From Paenibacillus sp. J45TS6 (GTDB taxonomy: Bacteria; Bacillota; Bacilli; Paenibacillales; Paenibacillaceae): DNA of 64,000 nt. The notes under the pieces were generated by a model. It had not been told where the DNA came from and did not search any database. It saw nothing but the letters and a program-made list of their open reading frames with translations. The translations under genes were made by a program, and so were the position numbers. The stretch covers positions 248,001-312,000 of the forward strand of contig NZ_BOSJ01000003.1 in the NCBI RefSeq assembly GCF_018403285.1. The letters run 5' to 3'. Positions 32,392 to 41,974 of this stretch are shown here, piece by piece (the stretch's first letter is position 1; each line of letters opens with the position of its first letter).

Positions 32392-33369
32392 TTATACAAG
32401 CACTTTACGGAATTCTTCGGTGAGAAGCGGTACTACTTCAAATAAATCGCCAACAATACCATAGTCTGCGACTTTAAAAATCGGTGCTTCTGGATCTTTA
32501 TTAATGGCAATAATGACTTTGGATTGACTCATGCCCGCCAAATGCTGGATTGCTCCGCTTATGCCGCAGGCGATATAGATCTCAGGAGTAACGACTTTAC
32601 CGGTCTGACCGATTTGAAGGGAATAATCACAGTATCCTGCATCACAAGCTCCACGGGAAGCGCCGACAGCGCCTCCTAGTAAATCGGCAAGTTCTTCGAG
32701 CGGTTTGAATCCTTCTTCACTCTTGACACCGCGGCCTCCAGAGATCACTACTTTGGCTTCCGTCAGATCTATTTTTCCTGTAGCTTTGCTCACGACATCT
32801 TTAATCACGGTACGCAGGGAAGGAGCAGGATAAGCGATATCCACTACACTTGATGGAGCAGCAGTCTCACTTAATTCAGCAGGTTTAATATTATTTGGAC
32901 GAATGGTAACGACAGCAGGAGTGGATTCGAATACACGTTTCTCAAATGCTTTCCCTGCATAAAGGGGCCGGGTGAAAATCGTTTCCCCGTCTTCATTATC
33001 AATCGCGGTTACGTCAGAAATTTGACCTGCTTGTAAATAGGCTGCTACTTGCGGAGCAAGATCCCGTCCAATGGCGGTATGACCAAAAAGTACGATATCT
33101 GGTTTCATTTGATCCAATGCAGCCTTAATTGCAGCAAAGTAAGCATCGGGATTATAGTGCGTAAGGTCTGCATGTTCCATGGCGACAACCTGATCTGCTC
33201 CGTAAGGAAGAATCGCAGATACCGCTTCTGTAATTAGAGATCCAGCAACAAAAGCGCAGATGGTATCCCCTTCCTTCGCAATGATCTGAGCTGCACCTAA
33301 CGTCTCCTTAGCAACTTGACGTAACTTACCTTCACGGCTTTCAGCGTAAATGAATATCGTTTTGCTCAT
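32392..33369 (-). CDS. etfA: Electron transfer flavoprotein alpha subunit
   Basis: 325 aa from the ATG at 33367-33369 (MSKTIFIYAE), with GGGAGG upstream; a longer start at 33423 lacks a ribosome site. The N-terminal adenine-nucleotide hydrolase-like domain is followed by the FAD-binding C-terminus: VISGGRGVKSEEGF, LGGAVGASRGACDAGYCDYSLQIGQTGKVV and YIACGISGAIQHLAGM, ending INKDPEAPIFKVADYGIVGD. It takes electrons from acyl-CoA dehydrogenase (FadE) and hands them on, probably to the FadF Fe-S membrane protein. Last in fadR-etfB-etfA, the same order as in B. subtilis. Confidence 0.93.
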   Translation of the reverse strand: MSKTIFIYAESREGKLRQVAKETLGAAQIIAKEGDTICAFVAGSLITEAVSAILPYGADQVVAMEHADLTHYNPDAYFAAIKAALDQMKPDIVLFGHTAIGRDLAPQVAAYLQAGQISDVTAIDNEDGETIFTRPLYAGKAFEKRVFESTPAVVTIRPNNIKPAELSETAAPSSVVDIAYPAPSLRTVIKDVVSKATGKIDLTEAKVVISGGRGVKSEEGFKPLEELADLLGGAVGASRGACDAGYCDYSLQIGQTGKVVTPEIYIACGISGAIQHLAGMSQSKVIIAINKDPEAPIFKVADYGIVGDLFEVVPLLTEEFRKVLV

Positions 33370-33497
33370 TAGCTTAACCTCCCGGGCAATATAGAATAAA
33401 TTAAGCAGGGGATCATGGTTCACAAAAAAATTGCATGTAGGACATTCTACTTGCCATACAGTTATAAAAACATCACAATTGAAAACGCATTCAAAAG

Positions 33498-34265
33498 TTA
33501 AATCACTTTAGACTTCGTTCGCAGTAAGGAAACAAGTTCGGATACCGCTTCGGCAGGTTCACCTTTTAGAATTTGCCCAGCACTTCGTTCTGGGGGGAGC
33601 GTGAGTTCGGTTTGTTTTGTCGCTGGCTTCACTTCATCCTCCGTAAGGTCCAGATCTTCAAGTGTATAGGTTTTGAATGGTTTTTTCTTCGCTTTCATAA
33701 TGCCGGGCAGGGAAGGATAGCGGGGTTCATTTAGTCCTTGTTGAGCGGTGAATAGGGCTGGTAAGGGGAGGGTAAGTATTTCAAGATCTCCCTCAGCGTC
33801 ACGGTGAACTTCCGCGGTCGTACCGTTTATCGTAAGTTTAGTGATGGAAGCGGTATGGGGGATATTGAGCAGCTTTGCAAGCCGAATCGCCACTTGGCCT
33901 GATCCGCGATCGACTGAGAAATTACCGCCAAGAATGAGGTCCGGATTTTCTTTGGATAGATAGGTATATAGAACTTTGGAGACAGCATACTCATCATTCG
34001 GAATTCGATCATCCGAGATGAGGACTGCTTCATCGGCACCCATTGCAAGGCCAGTGCGCAGCGCTTCTGCGGTTCGACTGGGACCGAGGGATACAAGGGT
34101 TACGCTGCCGCCAAGCTCATCACGAAGTTTAACGGCTTCCTCCACTGCATATTCATCATAAGGGTTAATGACAAACTTGACTCCATCTTCCATAATCGTA
34201 CCTTGCTTCACTACGATTTTTTCCTCTGTATCAAATGTTTGTTTCATGAGCACTACAATTTTCAT
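33498..34265 (-). CDS. etfB: Electron transfer flavoprotein beta subunit
   Basis: 255 aa, ATG at 34265 behind AAGGGAGAG. Typical features: VLMKQTFDTEE start, NPYDEYAVEEAVKL, the AMP-binding loop SVDRGSGQVAIRLAKLLNIPH and PLPALFTAQQGLNEPRYPSLPGIMKAKKKP recognition loop for dehydrogenases. Pairs with EtfA into the FAD/AMP heterodimer. Lies 72 bases downstream of fadR and 128 bases upstream of etfA. Confidence 0.93.
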   Translation of the reverse strand: MKIVVLMKQTFDTEEKIVVKQGTIMEDGVKFVINPYDEYAVEEAVKLRDELGGSVTLVSLGPSRTAEALRTGLAMGADEAVLISDDRIPNDEYAVSKVLYTYLSKENPDLILGGNFSVDRGSGQVAIRLAKLLNIPHTASITKLTINGTTAEVHRDAEGDLEILTLPLPALFTAQQGLNEPRYPSLPGIMKAKKKPFKTYTLEDLDLTEDEVKPATKQTELTLPPERSAGQILKGEPAEAVSELVSLLRTKSKVI

Positions 34266-34337
34266 CGTTTACGCTCTCCCTTCAAAATGAATGCTTGTGA
34301 GTTTTTTATATGTGAATCGTAGAGATGTAGAACCTCT

Positions 34338-34922
34338 CTACTTGGAAACGCCGTGAATAAAAAACTGAAGTGTTTCATCCACTTGATCACGTAAGGAGTA
34401 CTTTTGACCAGATAAAAGCCAAGAAGTAACGACCTCGTCCATGGAACCGAAAATTAAATTTCGCACAAGTTTCACATTGAGGTTCGCCCGAAACTGTCCA
34501 TTGTCGATCCCTTGTTGAACAATATTCTCGATAAGCTCGATGTAAGGTTTCAGCGTAATCCCTATTTCTTTTCGCAGTTCTAGCTCACTTTGCCGCATTT
34601 CAATCTGAGTCACATAAGCAAGCTCTGGATTACTCTCAAGTTCCGTGTAATGAATGGTGCATATTATTCGCAGCGCTTCACATGCATCATTCGTTTCAGC
34701 TACGCTTTCATGAAACTTATTTACCAGTTCTCCAAGCTTCTCTTGGAACAGATGAATGAGTATGTCCTCCTTTCTTTTGAAATACAAATAAATCGTTCCA
34801 TCCGCTACGCCGGCTGCCTTGGCAATCTTGGAAACTTGCGAACGGTGATAGCCGTTTTCAGCAAATACCTTGAGAGCGCCCTGAAGAATCAAATCATATT
34901 TTTCTGTTTTTTTACTTGTCAT
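34338..34922 (-). CDS. fadR: TetR-family regulator FadR
   Basis: 194 aa, ATG at 34920-34922 with GAGGTGAC upstream. N-terminal TetR helix-turn-helix at residues about 8-50 (FAENGYHRSQVSKIAKAAGVADGTIYLYFKRKEDIL); the C-terminal helical domain would bind long-chain acyl-CoA. Identity is supported by context: it is followed by etfB and etfA as in B. subtilis and preceded by a perfect FadR operator, which it should bind to repress beta-oxidation genes until acyl-CoA accumulates. Autoregulation is expected. Confidence 0.88.
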   Translation of the reverse strand: MTSKKTEKYDLILQGALKVFAENGYHRSQVSKIAKAAGVADGTIYLYFKRKEDILIHLFQEKLGELVNKFHESVAETNDACEALRIICTIHYTELESNPELAYVTQIEMRQSELELRKEIGITLKPYIELIENIVQQGIDNGQFRANLNVKLVRNLIFGSMDEVVTSWLLSGQKYSLRDQVDETLQFFIHGVSK

Positions 34923-34957
34923 ATCGTCACCTCGATGTTAGACTACAATTAAATTTA

Positions 34958-34975
34958 TGAATGAATACTCATTCA
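34958..34975. promoter_or_regulatory. FadR operator
   Basis: TGAATGAATACTCATTCA matches the B. subtilis FadR consensus TGAATGAMTANTCATTCA at every position. It lies just downstream of the -10 at 34989-34994, i.e. over the expected transcript start region. Confidence 0.85.
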
Positions 34976-34988
34976 GTTTCTTTTCATC

Positions 34989-35017
34989 ATCATAGAATAC
35001 GTTCTTATCCTTGTCAA
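34989..35017 (-). promoter_or_regulatory. Sigma-A promoter of fadR-etfB-etfA
   Basis: Minus strand TTGACA (35012-35017), 17 bases, TATGAT (34989-34994). Near-consensus. The expected start (about 34982) puts the FadR operator at roughly +7 to +24. The remaining gap to 35285 holds a cre-like site and no gene. Confidence 0.8.
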
Positions 35018-35160
35018 CGACGGGTTAACAAATCCTAAATATGCAGCAGTTACATCTACTTTACACAGAAATAGAGACGTTCATCATTCACGTTATTTGA
35101 CGATTTCCATGTTGTGTTACAGTCAAACGGAGTATGGAAGTCTCTTTTTTACACACTAGA

Positions 35161-35174
35161 TGAAAGCGCTTCAT
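35161..35174 (+). promoter_or_regulatory. cre-like site upstream of fadF
   Basis: TGAAAGCGCTTCAT matches the cre consensus at 13 of 14 positions, about 112-125 bases before fadF. Glucose repression of fatty-acid breakdown would make sense. No second perfect FadR operator was found before fadF; only a partial TTCATCATTCA (35083-35093). Confidence 0.45.
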
Positions 35175-35285
35175 ACACAAGTTTCCCTGATCTTGGCTTG
35201 GTGAGAAATAAAGAAGGGAGTGACACACGGTAGTAAGACGGTAAAGAGAAGGATTCAAGATAAAGAATGAAGATACAAGGGGCTG

Positions 35286-37472
35286 ATGAGGATGATCTTG
35301 CAAATCGGAAATGCGCTGCTCTTTTTCCTCGTTACCGGTCTAGCGGTATATCTGTTCCTAAGAGTCGTGTATCATCGGTATCTGTATATTCGCTTAGGAA
35401 AGCCGGCTGACCTCAGGCGAGATGTGAACGAACGATTACGCACCTTTGCCGTTCAGGTATTTGGTCAAACGAAACTATTTAAAGATCCAAGAAGCGGCAT
35501 TATGCACTTTATTGTCTTTTACGGTTTTATTATTTTGCAGTTTGGCGCACTGGATATTATCTGGAAAGGCCTAAGTGGTCATCGGCTTCCGATTCCAGGT
35601 TATGAAGGATTTATTCTCATGCAAGAGGTTACGGTAGTTCTCATTCTTCTGGCAATCGCATACGCGGCATACCGCAGATATGGGGAGAAGCTGGACCGAT
35701 TAAAACGTGGGTTTAAACCTAGTATTGTCGTCATCTTTATTACAACGCTTATGATATCTGTGCTATTTACCATGGCATTCGAGAGAGTAAGAGAAGGCGT
35801 GGCATCATCTTCAATAGCTCCGATCTCATCAAGTCTTGCGGCTGCTGTAAGCTGGATGCCTGACATGGCAATAAACGCACTATACTACGTATGTTGGTGG
35901 CTGCATCTCATAATCTTGCTATCATTCCTGCTATATGTTCCTCAATCAAAACACTTACATCTCATAACAGCCCCTATCAATATTTTATTTCGCAGAACAA
36001 ATGCCCCAGGGAAATTAACCACATTAGACCTCGAAGATGAAGAAGCTGAATCCTACGGTATAGGTAAAATAGAAGATTTTACTCAGAAACAAATGCTTGA
36101 TTTCTATGCATGCGTTGAATGTGGACGCTGTACGAATGTATGTCCTGCAACAAGCACAGGAAAGATGCTGTCTCCAATGCACATGATCGTGAAACTGAGG
36201 GATCATTTGACGGAAAAAGGAGCCCTACTCACTTCAAAATCCCCTTGGGTACCCGCTGGCGTATTTGGATACTCGGGAGTTTATTCCATGAGCAGTACAG
36301 ATCATGAACTCGCGCAGTGGAAGGGAGAAGGTATCACTGATATTCGTCCTACGATGGCAGCTCAGAAGAAAGCATGGCATCAGGTGGAAGGTGTGAATGT
36401 CAAGGATGTTCAGCTTATTGGCGGAGTGATGACAGAAGAAGAAATATGGGCTTGTACAACTTGCCGTAATTGCGAAGATCAGTGCCCAGTCTCCAATGAA
36501 CACGTAGACAAGATTGTTGATCTGCGCAGACATCTTGTTCTTATGGAAGGCAGTGTGCCGCAAGAAGGACAAAGAGCGATGCAGAACATTGAACGTCAAG
36601 GTAACCCATGGGGCATCAGCCGGGCTGAACGCAGTAAATGGGTGAAGGAAATCGATCCGGAAGATACGCTTCATCTTGAGATCCTGACCGTGAAAGAGAA
36701 TCCGGCCTTCGAATATTTATTTTTTGTAGGTTCGATGGGTTCCTATGATAATCGGAGCCGAAAAATAACACGCGCGTTTGTCCGCTTAATGAATGAAGCG
36801 GGCGTGAACTTCGCCATTTTGGGTAACGAAGAAAAAAATTCAGGCGACACACCGCGCCGGATGGGTAACGAATTCCTATTCCAGCAACTCTGTGCAGAGA
36901 ATATTGAGATTTTTAAAAAATATGGTGTCGATAAAATCGTCACCGCTTGCCCGCACACCTTCAACATTTTTAAGAATGAATACCCTGATTTTGGACTAAA
37001 GGCAGAAGTGCTGCACCACACGCAGCTGCTAGACCAGCTTATAAAAGAAGGAAAACTCTCACCTAAACATATGGTTAACGAACAAATTACGTATCATGAT
37101 TCCTGCTATCTTGGTCGTTACAATGATGTTTATGATCAGCCGCGTGATGTGCTAAGGGCTATCCCAGGGGTAACGCTGCTTGAGATGGAGCGAACTCGTG
37201 AAAACGGAATGTGCTGCGGTGCCGGCGGCGGGCAGATGTGGATGGAAGAGGATGAAGGAAAACGGGTAAATCTAGCCCGAACGGAGCAAGCCCTTGCGGT
37301 ATCACCGACGATGATTAGTTCCGCTTGTCCTTACTGCCTGACGATGCTAGAAGATGGTACGAAGCTGCAAGAAGTAGAAGAGCAAGTGAAAACTCGGGAT
37401 ATTGCAGAGATTTTGGAAGCGTCTGTATTTGGAAGGAAAGAAACCCACGAACAGGAGGTCGTAGTTAAATGA
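35286..37472 (+). CDS. fadF: FadF-like heterodisulfide-reductase-related Fe-S membrane protein
   Basis: 728 aa from the ATG at 35286; the ATG two codons later (35292) is better spaced from AAGGGG (35277-35282) and may be the true start. The first about 230 residues have five or six membrane helices (NarI/cytochrome-like). Then two 4Fe-4S ferredoxin clusters, CVECGRCTNVCPA and CTTCRNCEDQCPV, and two CCG domains (HDSCYLGRYND...CCGAGGG and ACPHTF, SCPYC). It is thought to pass electrons from ETF to the quinone pool during beta-oxidation, as B. subtilis FadF (YwjF) is proposed to do. Its stop overlaps the fadN start (ATGA). Confidence 0.85.
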   Translation: MRMILQIGNALLFFLVTGLAVYLFLRVVYHRYLYIRLGKPADLRRDVNERLRTFAVQVFGQTKLFKDPRSGIMHFIVFYGFIILQFGALDIIWKGLSGHRLPIPGYEGFILMQEVTVVLILLAIAYAAYRRYGEKLDRLKRGFKPSIVVIFITTLMISVLFTMAFERVREGVASSSIAPISSSLAAAVSWMPDMAINALYYVCWWLHLIILLSFLLYVPQSKHLHLITAPINILFRRTNAPGKLTTLDLEDEEAESYGIGKIEDFTQKQMLDFYACVECGRCTNVCPATSTGKMLSPMHMIVKLRDHLTEKGALLTSKSPWVPAGVFGYSGVYSMSSTDHELAQWKGEGITDIRPTMAAQKKAWHQVEGVNVKDVQLIGGVMTEEEIWACTTCRNCEDQCPVSNEHVDKIVDLRRHLVLMEGSVPQEGQRAMQNIERQGNPWGISRAERSKWVKEIDPEDTLHLEILTVKENPAFEYLFFVGSMGSYDNRSRKITRAFVRLMNEAGVNFAILGNEEKNSGDTPRRMGNEFLFQQLCAENIEIFKKYGVDKIVTACPHTFNIFKNEYPDFGLKAEVLHHTQLLDQLIKEGKLSPKHMVNEQITYHDSCYLGRYNDVYDQPRDVLRAIPGVTLLEMERTRENGMCCGAGGGQMWMEEDEGKRVNLARTEQALAVSPTMISSACPYCLTMLEDGTKLQEVEEQVKTRDIAEILEASVFGRKETHEQEVVVK

Positions 37473-39901
37473 ATAAAACGTTAGCAAAAGATACGGCTCA
37501 CAAAACTGCTTCTAGGACGATTTCAAAAGCCGCCGTTATCGGGTCCGGTGTCATGGGGTCGGGTATTGCAGCCCATCTGGCCAATGCAGGCATTCCTTGT
37601 TTATTGCTTGATGTTGTTCCAAAATCGCTAAGTCCAGAGGATGAAAAAGCAGGGTTAAGCCTTGCGGATCCTAAGTTTAGAAATAAACTGGCGGCAAAAG
37701 CAATTGCAGCTCTTCCTAAATCCAGTTCGGCTCCGCTTTATGCGGCAGATTTTGTAGAGCGAATTACACCGGGGAATATAGAAGATCATTTCCATCTACT
37801 GAAAGATGTGGACTGGATTATTGAAGTGGTGACGGAAAAGCTCGACATAAAGAAATCGATTCTAAAACAGATTGAAGGAGTGGTAAAAGAAGGAACGATC
37901 GTAAGTACCAACACTTCGGGAATCTCGGTGAATGCGATGGTAGAGGACTGCAGCGAAAATTTCCGCAGGAATTTTATTGGAACTCATTTCTTTAACCCTC
38001 CCAGACATATGAAGCTGCTCGAGATCATTCCTGGATTTGATACCGATCCGCAGATCACAGCATTTATGGCGGACTTCTGTTCAAGAAGGCTTGGCAAAGG
38101 GGTCGTGCTTGCAAAAGATACGCCAAATTTTATATCTAACCGAATTGGCACGTATGGTCTGCTCGTTACTTTACATGAAATGAAAGAGAACAACTATACC
38201 GTAGAAGAAGTGGATGCAGCTACGGGGCCTGTCCTCGGCAGGCCGAAAAGCGCGACCTTCCGCACCCTGGATCTTGTCGGAATCGATACGTTTGTCCATG
38301 TTGCTCAGAATGTATTTGGCAGCGTTCCAAACGGACCTGAGAAAGACATTTTCGCTGTACCTGATGTCCTAAATGAATTGGTAGCAAAAGGTTGGATTGG
38401 AGAAAAGGGCGGCCAAGGTTTCTATAAGAAAGTGAAAGGGGAGCAAGGCAGCAAAATACTCTCACTTGATCTGTCCACAATGGACTATAATCCAAGCGCA
38501 AAAATTAGATCTGCTTCCATCGAAGCTGCAAAAGCGGTAAAAGGTTCAAAGAAGAAAATAAAAGCATTCCTTGCCACCCATGACCGTTATTCGGAACTCG
38601 CTTGGAATGTGCTTAAACAAGTACTGATCTATTCTGCTGAAAAATTAGGAGAAATCGCGGATTCCATTGAAGATATCGATAATGCAATGAAATGGGGTTT
38701 TAACTGGGAGCTTGGACCATTTGAAACTTGGGATCTGATTGGATTACCCGAATCCGTACAGCGGATGGAAGCAGAAGGTCTTGTCGTACCAACTTGGGTC
38801 AAAGAATGGATCGCCGCGGGTAACAAGTCTTTCTATGAGCAAAAAGACGGAGCTATACTTCACTTCTATAAAGGAGCTTACAAAGAAGTCGAAACACAGC
38901 CAGAACGGATCTCGCTTCAAAGCTTGAAGGCACAGAACAAGATCATTCGCCAAAACTCGGGTGCGAATCTGATTGATCTTGGAGATGACGTCGCTTGTCT
39001 AGAGTTCACTTCGCCGAACAATGCCATTGGTGCAGATATTCTAGTCATGATCCAGCAAAGTGCCGAGGAAGTGAGAAATAATTATCGCGGACTTGTTATT
39101 GCGAATGAAGGACGTAACTTCTGTGTGGGCGCAAATCTCATGCTCATGCTGATGGAAGCCCAAAGCGGGGACTGGGATGAAGTGGATGATATCATCCGTT
39201 TATTCCAGGGCAGTATGATGAAATTAAAAGGTCTTGAAAAACCGGTAGTGGCAGCACCCCACCGAATGACACTAGGCGGCGGTGTGGAGGCTTGCCTTCC
39301 AGCAGATCGCATTATTTTCTCCGCAGAATCTTACTTTGGATTGGTCGAGACAGGTGTAGGACTCATTCCTGCGGGAGGCGGTTGTAAAGAACTAGCACTT
39401 ATGACAAGTGACCGTTATCCAAATCCTGATTCAGATCTTCAGCCTGAGTTAAACCGTATTTTTGAAATGATCGCCATGGCAAAAACATCAACGAGTGGTC
39501 ATGAAGCGCTGCGTATGTATGGTCGCAGTCATGACAGTGTCGTTATGAATCAAGATTTCCGTATATACGAAGCAAAACAAGCGGTGCTTGAAATGGAGCG
39601 GGCAGGTTACCAGCCAAAAATACCTGCTAAAGCAAGAGTAGCGGGAAGAGATGGCCGCGCGGTACTGCAAGTGGGAGCACTTGGATTAAAAAACAGCGGG
39701 TACATTAGTGATCATGATTATTTGATTGCAAAAAAACTAGCACACATTCTGACAGGAGGAGATGTGGCGCAAGGAACCGTTGTCAGTGAACAATATTTGC
39801 TTGATCTGGAACGGGAAGCTTTCCTCAGTTTACTTGGAGAAGTGAAAACACAGCAGCGTATGCAGCACATGTTGTCCAAAGGTAAACCGCTACGTAACTG
39901 A
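37469..39901 (+). CDS. fadN: 3-hydroxyacyl-CoA dehydrogenase / enoyl-CoA hydratase FadN
   Basis: 810 aa, ATG overlapping the fadF stop by 4 bases. The N-terminal NAD Rossmann domain has AAVIGSGVMGSGIAAHLANAG (residues 21-41), then the dehydrogenase catalytic region NFIGTHFFNPPRHMKLLEII and the helical C-domain with LDLVGIDTFVHVA. Residues about 490-690 are the crotonase fold (NFCVGANLMLM oxyanion hole, LGGGVEACLPADRII, LVETGVGLIPAGGG). The dehydrogenase-then-hydratase order is the FadN/YusL arrangement, reversed from E. coli FadB. It does steps two and three of beta-oxidation and hands 3-ketoacyl-CoA to FadA. Confidence 0.93.
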   Translation: MNKTLAKDTAHKTASRTISKAAVIGSGVMGSGIAAHLANAGIPCLLLDVVPKSLSPEDEKAGLSLADPKFRNKLAAKAIAALPKSSSAPLYAADFVERITPGNIEDHFHLLKDVDWIIEVVTEKLDIKKSILKQIEGVVKEGTIVSTNTSGISVNAMVEDCSENFRRNFIGTHFFNPPRHMKLLEIIPGFDTDPQITAFMADFCSRRLGKGVVLAKDTPNFISNRIGTYGLLVTLHEMKENNYTVEEVDAATGPVLGRPKSATFRTLDLVGIDTFVHVAQNVFGSVPNGPEKDIFAVPDVLNELVAKGWIGEKGGQGFYKKVKGEQGSKILSLDLSTMDYNPSAKIRSASIEAAKAVKGSKKKIKAFLATHDRYSELAWNVLKQVLIYSAEKLGEIADSIEDIDNAMKWGFNWELGPFETWDLIGLPESVQRMEAEGLVVPTWVKEWIAAGNKSFYEQKDGAILHFYKGAYKEVETQPERISLQSLKAQNKIIRQNSGANLIDLGDDVACLEFTSPNNAIGADILVMIQQSAEEVRNNYRGLVIANEGRNFCVGANLMLMLMEAQSGDWDEVDDIIRLFQGSMMKLKGLEKPVVAAPHRMTLGGGVEACLPADRIIFSAESYFGLVETGVGLIPAGGGCKELALMTSDRYPNPDSDLQPELNRIFEMIAMAKTSTSGHEALRMYGRSHDSVVMNQDFRIYEAKQAVLEMERAGYQPKIPAKARVAGRDGRAVLQVGALGLKNSGYISDHDYLIAKKLAHILTGGDVAQGTVVSEQYLLDLEREAFLSLLGEVKTQQRMQHMLSKGKPLRN

Positions 39902-39940
39902 ATCAATTTCATCATTTTAATGAGTTATGAAATTGATTCA
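39899..39940. repeat. Palindromic repeat, copy 2 (between fadN and fadA)
   Basis: Perfect 14-bp arms TGAATCAATTTCAT / ATGAAATTGATTCA, 14-base loop, starting in the fadN stop codon. Shares 20 identical bases with copy 1 at 30632-30651. Confidence 0.8.
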
Positions 39941-39976
39941 ACTAGTCTTTTAATCCAAAAAGATGAGGTGAAAATC

Positions 39977-41182
39977 ATGAGAGAAGCCGTGATTGTATCG
40001 CTGGCTCGGACTGCGAGCGGGAAAGCGAAGAAGGGGAGTCTCGCGCAGACGAGAGTAGAAGATCTAGGGAAAGCGGTACTTGAAGCCGTTATTGACCGTG
40101 CACCCGGACTGCAAAAAGAAGATGTAGACGATATCATTCTTGGTTGTGCGATGCCAGAGGGTGAGCAAGGTTTAAATGTAGCAAGGATTATTTCGCTATA
40201 TGCAGGGTACCCAGTTACGGTTCCTGCGCTGACGGTCAATCGCTTCTGTTCATCTGGCTTACAAGCCATTTCTTTTGCAGCAGAGCGTATTATGCTTGGG
40301 CACGCAGATGTCATCATTGCTGGCGGTGTGGAAAGCATGAGTCACGTACCCATGACTGGATTCAAACCTGCTCCTCATCACCGGATTGTGGAAGATATGC
40401 CGGAAGTGTACATGGGTATGGGGCATACGGCAGAAGAGGTTGCACGAAGATTCGGTGTGGATCGTGAAGCGCAGGATGCCTTTGCCGTAGGAAGTCATCG
40501 CAAAGCAGCAGCAGCGATTGCTTCCGGTAGATTCCGAGAAGAAATCGTACCTGTCACTGTAGCCGCTACTTCAGTAGACGAACAGGGAAGATTGCGCAGC
40601 CGTAGCTTCACTTTTGATACCGATGAAGGAGTACGAGAAGATACTTCAATGGAAGGACTCGGTCGTCTGAGACCTGCATTTTCCATCAAAGGTACGGTAA
40701 CGGCAGGGAATGCTTCTCAGACCAGTGACGGAGCAGCGGCCGTTGCAGTGATGAGCCGTGAAAAAGCACAGGAACTTGGGCTTACACCGCTTGCTACTTT
40801 CCGTTCATTTGCCCTTGCCGGGGTAGAGCCGGAGGTGATGGGAGTAGGTCCCGTCGAAGCGATTCCCAAAGCACTTAAAATGGCAGGAATCGAAAAAGAC
40901 GATGTAAATCTCTATGAAATTAATGAAGCTTTTGCATCACAATGCCTTCATATCATTCGAGCCTTGGAACTTGATGAGAACAAGGTGAATGTGAACGGAG
41001 GGGCAATTGCCCTAGGTCACCCTCTAGGTTGTACGGGTGCTAAACTTACGGTCAGCTTGATCTCCGAACTGGCGAGACGGGGAGGAGGCTACGGTGTAGT
41101 AAGTATGTGTATCGGCGGAGGGATGGGAGCCGCCGGGGTGTTTGAAGTCCACCCACAGAAACAGTTCAGTATGGGGTATTAA
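39977..41182 (+). CDS. fadA: Acetyl-CoA C-acyltransferase (thiolase) FadA
   Basis: 401 aa from the ATG at 39977 ([20 protein letters not shown]), with GATGAGGTGA upstream; a longer start at 39920 begins inside the palindromic repeat and is spurious. Catalytic residues are all present: [11 protein letters not shown] (nucleophile Cys near 90), [17 protein letters not shown] (His) and [14 protein letters not shown] (Cys). It cleaves 3-ketoacyl-CoA with CoA. Orthologous to B. subtilis FadA/YusK by order fadN-fadA-fadE. Confidence 0.93.
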   Translation: MREAVIVSLARTASGKAKKGSLAQTRVEDLGKAVLEAVIDRAPGLQKEDVDDIILGCAMPEGEQGLNVARIISLYAGYPVTVPALTVNRFCSSGLQAISFAAERIMLGHADVIIAGGVESMSHVPMTGFKPAPHHRIVEDMPEVYMGMGHTAEEVARRFGVDREAQDAFAVGSHRKAAAAIASGRFREEIVPVTVAATSVDEQGRLRSRSFTFDTDEGVREDTSMEGLGRLRPAFSIKGTVTAGNASQTSDGAAAVAVMSREKAQELGLTPLATFRSFALAGVEPEVMGVGPVEAIPKALKMAGIEKDDVNLYEINEAFASQCLHIIRALELDENKVNVNGGAIALGHPLGCTGAKLTVSLISELARRGGGYGVVSMCIGGGMGAAGVFEVHPQKQFSMGY

Positions 41183-41283
41183 GTTATTGAAAGACATAAC
41201 AGGTGCAGACACTGGATTAAACAAATTGCCGAGGAATGCAGATAAATCCTATCACTTGATTTCACGTATTTTCCTCTAATCTA

Positions 41284-41400
41284 CTTGCGTTAGGGACGAA
41301 ATCGCTCTGAAGAAGTAAGCTTTCCCTTTATGAATCTGAATTTCACCTTACCTAATATTATCCTCAATTTGAGATGCAGCAGCGATAGGGACCGAACTGT
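41284..41400. repeat. Intergenic repeat copy A (diverged)
   Basis: Shares with copy B the order CTTGCGT, GAATCG/GAAATCG, CTGAAGAAG, CCTTT, AATCTGrATTTCA, CCTTACC and CAGCGAT. The internal stem is degraded here. Two 19-base units ACCGAACTGTCTYAWGAGT follow from 41391. Confidence 0.6.
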
Positions 41401-41426
41401 CTTAAGAGTACCGAACTGTCTCATGA

Positions 41427-41457
<31 letters not shown>

Positions 41458-41702
41458 GGGCGAACAGCTAGCCCTTGGAAATCCAATTCAGCCCCAAGAT
41501 GTGATGCAGATAAAGAGGATTAAGTTCGTGGCTGAAAGCAAGAATTGAAGTGGAACGAAGCGAAGCTGATTCTTACTCATACTCACACTAAGTAGTTCGC
41601 TTTACCCAAGGCAGTTTCAAGGGGAGAAACCTTGAAACTCGCCCCTGCCTACACCAAATATGTGTAGGAGCAGTATGTCTTGTAGGCGGTACCCAACCCT
41701 GC

Positions 41703-41823
41703 TTGCGTAGAAAGCGGAATCGTCCTGAAGAAGCGAAGCGCTCGCCTTTGAATCTGGATTTCAACCTTACCCCATTCCATCAAGAAATCCAGATTCAACA
41801 GCGATCGTAAGGTCGATCCGCAT
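41703..41823. repeat. Intergenic repeat copy B (well-formed hairpin)
   Basis: Contains a perfect 12-bp stem AATCTGGATTTC / GAAATCCAGATT (about 41751-41796), flanked by CGGAATCGTCCTGAAG on the left and CGATCGTAAGGTCGATCCGC on the right. It reads as a member of a dispersed Paenibacillus-type intergenic repeat. Confidence 0.6.
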
Positions 41824-41974
41824 TCGAAGCACCACCCAATGATGCTCGCCCAACGCAGCCACCATCACCACACATCTATCATTTTTCATTTCTACAATCA
41901 CTCCATTTATAATTCAACGATGCTAAACCGATCCTGATCCACCACAAATTCCCTCCTGAAAGGAGCTACCACCC

